Virus record (IMG/VR): IMGVR_UViG_3300048672_000430
Location: 1 to 64,000 of that record
DNA length: 64,000 nucleotides
From: a virus
Direction: 5' to 3' (one strand)
Of this stretch, positions 18,703 to 25,090 are shown in pieces (within the stretch, counting starts at the first letter, position 1; every line of letters begins with the position of its first letter). The translations under genes were made by a program, and so were the position numbers. Under the pieces are notes generated by a model, which saw nothing but the letters and a program-made list of their open reading frames with translations, searched no databases and was not told where the DNA came from.

Positions 18703-20166
18703 TTATTTACGTTTATTTACACCAAAGATGCTTTCATAGACTGCTATCGTTGCAGTTTTAGCGTTACTAGAATACCCAAATCCACCATTATTATAAAATG
18801 TTGAATCAGAAGGTCTATTATAGTTATTGGGATAAGGATTCTTCGTATAGTTAATTGATTTAACCATATATAATAAAGCATCTACAGCATCATAATGACC
18901 GTTTCCTGGTGATCTAGCAAAGTCATCCTTTACAGAACTATCTTTCCATCTTGCGTTTTTTAAATGCTGTCTTAATACTACACACTTTGGATTAATTATT
19001 ATTTTTTCGCTTTGCAACATTACTCTAGTTTGATTAATTAAAGGTAACTTATAACCAGGAGCTTTCTTTACCGCTTGAAAGTTTAAACGCTTATTTGAAG
19101 CTCTATTGATTTCATTAATAACAATATACTCAACATCAGATACTCTGATTTCGGGCACAATTAATTCGTTAGTTAAAATGTTCATCCAGAGCTGCTCTTC
19201 TTTTTGTAGAATTTCTTCACTAAACTTATCTAGTTTTAAATCTTTACCTTCTTTAACTATTTCATCTTCTATTATAACCTTATCTTGTTTAAAATCATAA
19301 TACCCAAATAATACTACAGTTAGATCTTTAAACCCTAAATCCATAGAAACATACGGAGTATAAAAAGGAGGTTTATTATATTCTCTTACGATCTTTGCTT
19401 CTAGTTCTTCATCAAATTCTGGAATTACCGATCTGTTTTCATCTCTAATTAATTCACACAGATACTCTCTTCTAAAATTGATATTATTAACTCCACCAAC
19501 AAACTTTGATATTATGTGATTTTTCTTTTCATCAGATAATAACGGGTTGTCAAACAATGTTTTCTTCGTTAAGAAATTTTCTTGTTCAGCAACTTCAATG
19601 AACTCTATAAATTCATGATCTGCCTCTTCAGGAGGAGTAGATGCTAAAATAATCTTACCACCTGTATGTGTTGTTGTGGGAAAAAGAATAGACATAACAT
19701 TATACTTTAGATTATTACAGAAAGCGGCCTCATCTACTAAGATTAAACTAGACTTTTGTCCCCTTAACCTTTCAGCGTTATTAGCGTCTGTACCAGCCAT
19801 TTGAATCTGTGATCCATTAGGAAACTGATAAATAAATTTAGACGGGATATACTCCGGTCTAACGTCTTCAGGACAGTCTTCTAGTATCTCTCTGAACAAC
19901 GGTTCAAATATAGTTTGAACGTGTAGTTTAGTGTCTGTTAAAAGCTTTACTATTGAATTAGGATTTTGTATAGCGTGCATTAATCCGATGATAGCTAGTA
20001 AATATGATTTACCAGATTGTCTTGCAAGTAACCAAACTAAAGTTGACTGAGGTTGAGCATTTAAGTATATGTTAAACATCTCTTTTTGTACGGTGTGCAT
20101 CTTGTGGGTCAAGATACCTCTACGCCAAAGTTCATCCTCAATTTGTTTCTTACTAATAGTAGCCAT
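18703..20166 (-). CDS. terL: Terminase large subunit
   Basis: 487 residues. The ATPase domain has the Walker A ARQSGKS at residues 48-54 and Walker B LILVDEA at 141-147. STPPEEADHEF after KIILA (about 171-187) is the coupling motif. The nuclease domain has YVSMDLGFKD near 272-281, containing a metal-binding Asp, and GHYDAVDALLY near the C-terminus. It cuts and pumps DNA into the procapsid through the portal. It follows the putative small subunit with stop/start overlap. Confidence 0.95.
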   Translation of the reverse strand: MATISKKQIEDELWRRGILTHKMHTVQKEMFNIYLNAQPQSTLVWLLARQSGKSYLLAIIGLMHAIQNPNSIVKLLTDTKLHVQTIFEPLFREILEDCPEDVRPEYIPSKFIYQFPNGSQIQMAGTDANNAERLRGQKSSLILVDEAAFCNNLKYNVMSILFPTTTHTGGKIILASTPPEEADHEFIEFIEVAEQENFLTKKTLFDNPLLSDEKKNHIISKFVGGVNNINFRREYLCELIRDENRSVIPEFDEELEAKIVREYNKPPFYTPYVSMDLGFKDLTVVLFGYYDFKQDKVIIEDEIVKEGKDLKLDKFSEEILQKEEQLWMNILTNELIVPEIRVSDVEYIVINEINRASNKRLNFQAVKKAPGYKLPLINQTRVMLQSEKIIINPKCVVLRQHLKNARWKDSSVKDDFARSPGNGHYDAVDALLYMVKSINYTKNPYPNNYNRPSDSTFYNNGGFGYSSNAKTATIAVYESIFGVNKRK

Positions 20167-20591
20167 TATATACTATCCACCAATCTAAGTAGATCTGCTG
20201 TAGATAGTGCAGTAGGTTGTTCTTTCTTCTTCTCTTCATGATTCTTACCTTTAATCAATTGGAGAGTTTTAGCAAATATTTCTAACTTCTTTGTTTCTTC
20301 TAAAGTAAGTTCTCTATTCATTGCTAGTCCTTTCAACATAGCTATTTGAACTATACAAGTAGTTTCAGTATCAGATGTTCCTTCTGGTTGATCTAAAGTT
20401 AAAGCATTACTAACAGCAACTTGCTTTTCAGCTTCTTGTAGTTTTACAGTTAATGACTCGACCTTACGTTCAAGTTCAGTAATCTTCTTACTTTGAGTAA
20501 TAATAGTTTTATACTGAGAAGAAGCATACTCTTTAACATCATCGATAGATGAGAAATTATCTAGTATATTGTTTGTTATTTGATCACTCAT
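20166..20591 (-). CDS. Putative terminase small subunit
   Basis: 141 residues. The first half is a heptad-type coiled coil (ITQSKKITELERKVESLTVK). The second half is helical (ELTLEETKKLEIFAKTLQLI) and ends with SALSTADLLRLV-like residues. Position immediately upstream of, and overlapping, terL is the usual one for the DNA-recognising small subunit. No clear helix-turn-helix is visible, so the call rests mainly on position. Confidence 0.5.
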   Translation of the reverse strand: MSDQITNNILDNFSSIDDVKEYASSQYKTIITQSKKITELERKVESLTVKLQEAEKQVAVSNALTLDQPEGTSDTETTCIVQIAMLKGLAMNRELTLEETKKLEIFAKTLQLIKGKNHEEKKKEQPTALSTADLLRLVDSI

Positions 20592-20594
20592 ATA

Positions 20595-20870
20595 TTACCT
20601 CTTATAAGACATACCTAGTGACATCTTACTGGTATTACTTTTAATAACATCTAATACTTCATCTTGTTGCTTAAGTTTAGTACTTACATCTTCCTTAAGT
20701 TTACTTAATTCTTTTTTAGTGATTTGTTCAGTAATAAATTCATAAGCTAAGTATAAGATAGCTACTAGTATAATAAATACTATATCGTATCCATTTGTTT
20801 GATATTTAAATGATTTTATAAAAGAAGAAATAAAAAGAATAGCAAGAACTACTTGGATCTTTGATTTCAT
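20595..20870 (-). CDS. Small membrane protein with coiled coil
   Basis: 91 residues. Two hydrophobic segments (VVLAILFISSFI and YDIVFIILVAILYLAYEFI) are followed by a coiled-coil tail (KKELSKLKEDVSTKLKQQDE). It is the first gene after the strong promoter at 21,059-21,087 and starts with AGGAGCC upstream. It could be a spanin-like or membrane-tethering protein. Function not recognised. Confidence 0.6.
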   Translation of the reverse strand: MKSKIQVVLAILFISSFIKSFKYQTNGYDIVFIILVAILYLAYEFITEQITKKELSKLKEDVSTKLKQQDEVLDVIKSNTSKMSLGMSYKR

Positions 20871-20958
20871 ATAGGCTCCTAAATAATAAAAAGAGATGTG
20901 TCCGTATCTAGCTTAATATAATGTACTTAGTACTCTAGTATCGACTAGTATCTCTAAT

Positions 20959-20978
20959 GATAGTTGTTAATTTATATA
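20959..20978 (-). promoter_or_regulatory. Late-type promoter motif upstream of the terminase block
   Basis: The minus strand reads GTATATAAATTAACAACTAT, about 90 nt upstream of the first gene and inside the leader made by the sigma-70 promoter at 21,059-21,087. The terminase operon therefore seems to have tandem promoters of two classes. Confidence 0.6.
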
Positions 20979-21058
20979 CTGATTTTATTAAATGAACTTT
21001 AGACACACTACTACCGCTTAACCGTGTAGCTTTTTTGCTTGTCTGTTTATATACAGCG

Positions 21059-21087
21059 ATTATACCACAACATAGTGGTTTTGTCAA
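21059..21087 (-). promoter_or_regulatory. Perfect consensus sigma-70 promoter, leftward
   Basis: On the minus strand TTGACA, exactly 17 bp, then TATAAT: both hexamers match consensus. It faces the terminase/portal block. The spacer contains an inverted repeat (ACCAC/GTGGT) that could be an operator. The expected leader is about 180 nt before the first start codon and holds a GTATATAAAC string and the late-type motif. Confidence 0.85.
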
Positions 21088-21098
21088 GTTTTTTATGA

Positions 21099-21497
21099 TC
21101 ACGGGTTAAATACTCGGATATCGGTCTTTAAATTATAACTAGCCATAGGAACAATTTGAACATGAACCCAATTTGTTGTTCCCTTTTCCATCCAAAGATT
21201 ATACTTTTTAAGCATAGCACAATCATTTGCTATTAACCAATTGTAAAGCTCTAACTTCGGATCACTGATATCAGCAGCCTGTCCAAAAAGATGTTTCGAC
21301 ATTCTAGGATACTTCTTACTCTTATATATTCTTTCCATATCGGCATCATTTCTTAAACCTGAAGTTATTGTCATAGGTTTACCCCAAGCTACCCTAACTT
21401 TGTTTAAACGATCCAATAATATAGTGAGATTAACAGTTTGTTCATCCGTACATTCAGATTGACTATGAGCCCCTAATAGTTCTTTCATCGAAATCAT
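21099..21497 (-). CDS. Endolysin-type M15 peptidase
   Basis: 132 residues. PMTITSGLRNDADMER, then SKHLFGQAADISDP and a C-terminal WVHVQIVP give the three blocks of the peptidase M15_3 family: SxHxxGxAxD and the final His ligand zinc, cleaving peptide cross-links of peptidoglycan. The ATG at 21497 has AGGAG 5 nt upstream. No signal peptide is present, so export needs a holin (one lies at 62.6-63.1 kb). It overlaps the previous gene by 4 nt. Confidence 0.85.
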   Translation of the reverse strand: MISMKELLGAHSQSECTDEQTVNLTILLDRLNKVRVAWGKPMTITSGLRNDADMERIYKSKKYPRMSKHLFGQAADISDPKLELYNWLIANDCAMLKKYNLWMEKGTTNWVHVQIVPMASYNLKTDIRVFNP

Positions 21498-21775
21498 ATT
21501 GACTCCTGAGCCTTTTTAAGCTCTTTATATACTCTATAATAATCAAGATAAACAGGTTCATTATTCTCTTTACAGGCTTCAACATACACACCTATAATAT
21601 AGATACAACGTTCAGCAACCTCATTTAACTCTTCTATTAACGACTCTAACTCCTCTTCATACTCAAGAATTAAAGAAGGATCAGAACAATTAGAAAGCAT
21701 CTCTCTAACTTCGGCTATATCATCCATGACATAACCTAATAACTGTATCTTCTTATGAATAGAGGAATTATACAT
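21494..21775 (-). CDS. Hypothetical helical acidic protein
   Basis: 93 residues, mainly acidic helix (ILEYEEELESLIEELNEVAE). It overlaps the endolysin gene by 4 nt and is translated together with it. Not recognised. Confidence 0.6.
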   Translation of the reverse strand: MYNSSIHKKIQLLGYVMDDIAEVREMLSNCSDPSLILEYEEELESLIEELNEVAERCIYIIGVYVEACKENNEPVYLDYYRVYKELKKAQESI

Positions 21776-21778
21776 TAT

Positions 21779-21991
21779 CTACCCTTTAGAACGTAATTTC
21801 TGCATCCTAACTTTCATTTGTTTACGTACACAATCACTACACTTCCTACCAACCCATAGGTCACCCTTATCATCTACCCATTTCTTATTTCTATTATCAG
21901 GGTACTTACCTACTTGCACACGTAGTTTGATCTCTTGACAAACTGAACATTTACTCATGTTTTGTTCTAATTTTACTTCATCATTTTCCAT
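21779..21991 (-). CDS. Small zinc-finger-like protein
   Basis: 70 residues with two Cys pairs, CSVCQE and CSDC about 35 residues apart, spanning a W/G-containing loop (KKWVDDKGDLWVG), and a basic C-terminus. Probably a single zinc-binding domain of the recombination-endonuclease-VII or treble-clef type, but it lacks catalytic His, so a DNA-binding role is more likely. It starts immediately after a late-type motif and AGAGG. Confidence 0.6.
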   Translation of the reverse strand: MENDEVKLEQNMSKCSVCQEIKLRVQVGKYPDNRNKKWVDDKGDLWVGRKCSDCVRKQMKVRMQKLRSKG

Positions 21992-22000
21992 AATACACCT

Positions 22001-22018
22001 CTATATAAAGTTGTTAAT
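22001..22018 (-). promoter_or_regulatory. Late-type promoter motif (TTAACAACTTTATATAGAGG)
   Basis: The motif runs straight into the AGAGG ribosome site of the zinc-finger gene, leaving almost no room for a conventional leader. Confidence 0.6.
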
Positions 22019-22049
22019 ATTGTTTATATTTAATAACTTAGTAAAGCGA

Positions 22050-22082
22050 GAAAAGGGAGCTGGGGTTCTCTCCTCTCTTTTC
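22050..22082. terminator. Hairpin between minus-strand genes, possible terminator
   Basis: GAAAAGGGAG and CTCTCTTTTC form a 10-bp stem with one G-U pair and a 13-nt GC-containing loop. It lies just past the stop of the GIY-YIG-like gene. There is no clean T-run on the minus strand, so it may be a transcript-end stabiliser rather than an intrinsic terminator. Confidence 0.45.
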
Positions 22083-22099
22083 GAGCTGCGTTTATATAC

Positions 22100-22591
22100 C
22101 TATTTCCGTTTCTTCACCCACTCCATCGTTCTATCGTTCAGAGCATATACCGGCTGCACTAGATCCACTCCAACATAATACTGAGCAACAAAACCCTTAG
22201 CTTCATCCATGTTCTCAAAAACCCCAACAACGGTCTTATCCTTTCTAATATTCTCAATTACAACAAACACAGCAGGTATACTACAATTCACTAGGATCTT
22301 GGGTTTATATTTTGAATAGCTAATTTTAGCCTTAACAACATCAAACCCGGCAGTAACATACTTCTCAACATAATACTGAGAGTAAATTTGTTTATATAAC
22401 AACTCTTCTGTTTTTAATAAAATTTTTATATAAGATCGATCGCCCACTAATTCTGGAAAATCATCCAAAATTTGACCTATACGAGATTTTAGGTTATTTG
22501 CATATCCAACGTAGCATTTACTAGAAACAGGGTTAATAATGGCAAATACGCAACTATTAGGTAGACTATGGAGAGTATTGATGAAATTCAT
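22100..22591 (-). CDS. GIY-YIG-like nuclease domain protein
   Basis: 163 residues. CVFAIINPVSSKCYVGYANN resembles the GIY-x(10)-YIG core (here FAI and YVG), followed by NLKSRI with the expected Arg. The catalytic Glu may lie in TEELLYKQIY. The C-terminal part includes a second small domain with VVIENIRKDKTVVGVFENMD. It could be an intronless homing nuclease or a degraded one. A late-type motif lies about 45 nt upstream. Confidence 0.55.
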   Translation of the reverse strand: MNFINTLHSLPNSCVFAIINPVSSKCYVGYANNLKSRIGQILDDFPELVGDRSYIKILLKTEELLYKQIYSQYYVEKYVTAGFDVVKAKISYSKYKPKILVNCSIPAVFVVIENIRKDKTVVGVFENMDEAKGFVAQYYVGVDLVQPVYALNDRTMEWVKKRK

Positions 22592-22634
22592 TGTTGTTTT
22601 CCTCAGTAAAAATATAACATTACATTAGGTCGTT

Positions 22635-22652
22635 ATGTATAGTTGTTCAGTA
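22635..22652 (-). promoter_or_regulatory. Late-type motif, variant (TGAACAACTATACATA)
   Basis: One mismatch in the TTAACAAC core; oriented toward the GIY-YIG-like gene ending at 22,100. Confidence 0.5.
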
Positions 22653-22853
22653 TTAGTGATTTCGATGAGGTGAGTAAAATAGGTGTGGTCGAGAATAGGT
22701 GTTTATATACTTGAATTAGGTGGTATCACGGATGAGCTAACAAAGCCTTTCGTCCCGTCGGAAAGCCCATAGGGGGTAGGTAGGTGGGGGGTGTTTGATA
22801 TGCCAAACTTTTGTATGATGTTGCGAACTTAAGATGGCACGGATCTTGCAGGG

Positions 22854-23008
22854 ATATGCAAGTATCATGCCGGCACGGTAATTGCTATATATGCAAGAAG
22901 TATGCCAAGTGCTAAGTGTCCAATATTGTAGGAGTTCTGGGGTAAGTGGTTGATATGTGATGAAATTATTTGGTATTGATGTTGCTATATATGCAAGGGG
23001 CATGCCGA
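22854..23008. repeat. Three iteron-like repeats ATATGCAAGnnnYATGCC
   Basis: Copies start at 22,854, 22,889 and 22,989. The first reads ATATGCAAGTATCATGCCGG. The second and third share a 16-nt upstream-extended core TTGCTATATATGCAAG and start exactly 100 bp apart. Each is about 20 bp with partial dyad character (GCA...TGC). Direct repeats of this size in a non-coding divide suggest binding sites for a replication or regulatory protein. Confidence 0.6.
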
Positions 23009-23392
23009 GGTTTACCCGGTTGAGGGCAATTTTTTGGCATCGATTTTGCAATTAGACCTGCATCATTATATGCCCCAAAACCAGGAATTTTATTTTTATC
23101 CTTATATACAACGAAAATCTGTCATGCCTGAAAAATTTTTTTAGCGTCTTAACTCTATGTTATCGTTGGTGAATTTCAGATTTTTTAAATTATTTTTGAA
23201 GATCGCTTGCAATTATTTTTTAGATCGGTTAAGATTGTTTCAAGGCAAGCAACTAAGCTTGTCGGTAACGAGAGGTTAGAACATGGTAGCGGTGGTTGTA
23301 GTGATTTTTGTTTCATACTTTTTATTAGAAGTTGTTGGAATATAAAAAAAAGCTATAGGTTCCCGTTGTGGATAGTTTTTCAATATGTACTT

Positions 23393-23407
23393 ACATAGTT
23401 GTTAAAT
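23393..23407 (-). promoter_or_regulatory. Late-type motif copy facing into the intergenic region
   Basis: The minus strand reads GATTTAACAACTATGTAAG. It points leftwards into the long gene-free stretch, away from the nearest plus-strand gene, so it would make a non-coding or antisense transcript if active. Confidence 0.45.
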
Positions 23408-23426
23408 CAACTTTAAAGGAATTGTT

Positions 23427-23681
23427 ATGATAAAAAGTAAAGAGCAGATGAAATTTGAAGCTATGAAAAGAAAACAAGTACTTGAGGCGAAAAGTAAAAA
23501 TAACGCCTTTAATAAGGCGGGGAATGTTAAGACAAGTTTTGGAAAATGTAATAAAGAGTATTTAATTAACATGGGATTTTATGTTAAAGGAGAAAGAAAT
23601 AAACCGAGTAAATCGGCATGGGTAGAAAAAAGATTAGATAAAAATATAATTGAAGTTGACTTAAGAAAAAAGTCATGCTAA
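23427..23681 (+). CDS. Small basic protein, first gene of the rightward block
   Basis: 84 residues, strongly basic and Lys-rich (MKRKQVLEAKSKNNAFNKAG), beginning after TAAAGGAATTG with good ribosome-site spacing. Its 3' end carries the promoter for the structured RNA that follows. Not recognised; composition suggests nucleic acid binding. Confidence 0.65.
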   Translation: MIKSKEQMKFEAMKRKQVLEAKSKNNAFNKAGNVKTSFGKCNKEYLINMGFYVKGERNKPSKSAWVEKRLDKNIIEVDLRKKSC

Positions 23682-23684
23682 TAT
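23656..23684 (+). promoter_or_regulatory. Sigma-70-type promoter for the structured RNA
   Basis: TTGACT, 17 bp, TAATAT, overlapping the end of the 84-residue gene. The predicted start is about 23,690-23,692, just where the densely folded RNA begins. Confidence 0.7.
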
Positions 23685-23689
23685 AAAGT

Positions 23690-24032
23690 AAGTAAAGCAA
23701 CTGAGATCGGTCACAAGTCCGACTGAAAAATGCTGAGTGATTATTTAAACAAAGTACCAAAATAGGTACTATACTCAAAGAACATGATTCGGGTAGACCC
23801 CAATCCTAGGGCTTTGAATGAAACACTCACGAACCACGGCGAAAAACGCTGAAAGCTTGACAATGCAAATTGTCTGCATCGTGTAAGAAAAATGCTTATG
23901 AACCACAAGTGATCGAAAAGTCGGTGGTTGCAAGTGAAGGCTACATCATGTAAATGATGAGAGATAACCATTAAGCATTGTTTTAAACATACAATGTCCT
24001 GTTGCAAGTCAGGCTGAGAAAATGTGAGCAAA
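23690..24032 (+). ncRNA. Large structured non-coding RNA, unknown class
   Basis: There is no gene on either strand, yet the stretch is full of compensable stems. AGTACC/GGTACT lies at 23,753-23,770 inside TGAGTG/CACTCA (23,734-23,829), with GATTCGGG/CCCCAATC alongside (one mismatch). GACAAT-GCAA-ATTGTC lies at 23,859-23,874 and CATCAT-GTAA-ATGATG at 23,944-23,959, both with GNRA tetraloops. AACCAC/GTGGTT is at 23,901-23,929 and CATTGT/ACAATG at 23,976-23,996. A CAAGT-containing hairpin motif followed by CTGA-AAAATG recurs near both ends (CACAAGTCCGACTGA and TGCAAGTCAGGCTGA). It has its own promoter. It may be an independent RNA of the large ornate phage type or the processed leader of the downstream operon. 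Confidence 0.75.
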
Positions 24033-24056
24033 ACAAAATATAAACCGAGGTGATTT

Positions 24057-24296
24057 ATGTATGAACAACATCGAATCGAATTGATTCGTTCAATACGTAT
24101 TTACTTATCTATGTATAAGGTATCTAAATTAGAGAATTATTTGGATTCTGCGGTCAGAGTAATGAAACAACTAGATGATCTAAATAAGGAAAATATAAAC
24201 GAATATAAAAACCTAGTGAATCTTCAAAATAAAAGAGATGAGCTAAATAATTTCTTAGATCAAACAAATAACACTGTATTTTTAAAAGCTTCTTAG
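24057..24296 (+). CDS. Small coiled-coil protein
   Basis: 79 residues, helical (SAVRVMKQLDDLNKENINEY, then LVNLQNKRDELNNFL). The start follows CGAGGTG. First gene after the structured RNA. Not recognised. Confidence 0.65.
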   Translation: MYEQHRIELIRSIRIYLSMYKVSKLENYLDSAVRVMKQLDDLNKENINEYKNLVNLQNKRDELNNFLDQTNNTVFLKAS

Positions 24297-24305
24297 GAGT
24301 ATGTA

Positions 24306-24431
24306 ATGGAAAAATTCTATGATCGATTTAATGAAATGGAATATAGTGATTATATTGAGGAAAATGATTTAGACTTTGACTATGAAGACGACGATGAGGA
24401 AGATCAATTTATTTACACTGATAATTTTTAG
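24306..24431 (+). CDS. Very acidic 41-residue peptide
   Basis: Starts ATG after TTAGGAGT. About half the residues are Asp, Glu or Tyr (EENDLDFDYEDDDEEDQF). It may be a DNA mimic or an acidic substrate; it lies close upstream of the amide-ligase genes. Confidence 0.6.
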   Translation: MEKFYDRFNEMEYSDYIEENDLDFDYEDDDEEDQFIYTDNF

Positions 24432-24439
24432 AGGTACTT

Positions 24440-24544
24440 ATGACAATTTATGATGCAGTAATTGTGTTTTTCATATCAACTATTGGGCTAACAATGACAA
24501 TTTGTTTCCTGGAAATGTTTACAATCTACGCAAAATTACAGTAA
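24440..24544 (+). CDS. 34-residue single-span membrane peptide
   Basis: Begins after AGAGGTACTT. Residues 5-30 are hydrophobic (VIVFFISTIGLTMTICFLEM). No homologue recognised. Confidence 0.5.
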   Translation: MTIYDAVIVFFISTIGLTMTICFLEMFTIYAKLQ

Positions 24545-24559
24545 TTATCGAGGTAGCCT

Positions 24560-24706
24560 ATGTACTACATCAAAGGTAAGCTATTAAAAAATAGGTACGA
24601 ACTATATGATAAGGCCAAAACTATAAGCGAGGCCACTAAGTTATTGAAACAATATAAAAAAACCTTTAAGAAAATTAAATTCAAGATACAATTCATAAAT
24701 ACCTAG
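24560..24706 (+). CDS. 48-residue basic peptide
   Basis: Starts after CGAGGTAGCCT. Lys/Tyr-rich (KQYKKTFKKIKFKIQFINT at the end). Its spacing and ribosome site match its neighbours. Not recognised. Confidence 0.55.
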   Translation: MYYIKGKLLKNRYELYDKAKTISEATKLLKQYKKTFKKIKFKIQFINT

Positions 24707-24795
24707 TAATCTAATGTATTGAGACGATCGTCTTAACCTTAAAATGTATTAGATTAAATTAAAGGGCGGTTTAATATCGCCCCCTGTCCTTTTTA
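24707..24795 (+). terminator. Inverted-repeat element followed by a terminator-like hairpin
   Basis: TAATCTAAT (24,707-24,715) pairs perfectly with ATTAGATTA (24,748-24,756). Inside lies the 12-bp palindrome AGACGATCGTCT (24,722-24,733). Then GGGCG/CGCCC (24,764-24,782) is followed by CCTGTCCTTTTT. It is probably an attenuator or partial terminator between the early peptides and the amidoligase operon. Confidence 0.6.
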
Positions 24796-24825
24796 GTTAA
24801 AAGAAACTTTAAAACGAGGTGTATT

Positions 24826-25005
24826 ATGGAAATTACAATCGAAGTTCTAAGTTCTAATAGTAATGCTTTAGAGCAAATTAAAATGGCATTTAATAGAAGA
24901 AATGGTCATGATACAATCCCAAATATAATGAACGATATAGGTGAAGAATTGGGCTACGAGGTAGCTAATACAGACGACAAGTATTCGTTTACCGATAAGG
25001 AGTAA
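24826..25005 (+). CDS. Hypothetical 59-residue protein
   Basis: Starts after ACGAGGTG. It has a beta-helix-like pattern (ITIEVLSSNSNALEQIKMAF) suggesting a small alpha/beta fold. Leads the amidoligase operon. Not recognised. Confidence 0.55.
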   Translation: MEITIEVLSSNSNALEQIKMAFNRRNGHDTIPNIMNDIGEELGYEVANTDDKYSFTDKE

Positions 25006-25008
25006 CCT

Positions 25009-25083
25009 TTGATTAGAGTAATGTTACTTATCTATTATCTACTTACAATATTAATTTTAATGACATTTATTAAATACTTATGA
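25009..25083 (+). CDS. Possible 24-residue membrane peptide
   Basis: TTG start with AAGGAG 7-8 nt upstream; almost entirely hydrophobic (MLLIYYLLTILILMTFI). It ends right before the amidoligase ribosome site, so it may only serve translational coupling. Low certainty. Confidence 0.3.
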   Translation: MIRVMLLIYYLLTILILMTFIKYL

Positions 25084-25090
25084 GGTGAAA

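Larger units (their letters stand above)
22592..23426. other. Long intergenic region with repeats and no convincing gene
   Basis: About 835 nt separate the leftward and rightward blocks. It contains a late-type motif copy near each end, three iteron-like repeats at 22,854-23,008, GTTTATATAC at 22,700 (the same decamer recurs at 21,044 and 22,088) and a locally GC-richer stretch. Open frames here have composition unlike the neighbours and no ribosome sites. It is a good candidate for a replication origin or regulatory divide. Confidence 0.6.

Noticed and set aside
22737-23051. 104-codon open frame on the minus strand in the intergenic region
   Set aside because: No ribosome site, composition unlike neighbours (many Pro, Trp, His), and it runs through the repeat cluster; likely chance.
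23207-23398. 63-codon plus-strand open frame before the first rightward gene
   Set aside because: No ribosome site and implausible composition; treated as non-coding.
23741-24031. Minus-strand 96-codon open frame across the structured RNA
   Set aside because: It covers the folded RNA exactly, has no ribosome site, and no related protein is recognisable; the hairpin pattern explains the sequence better.
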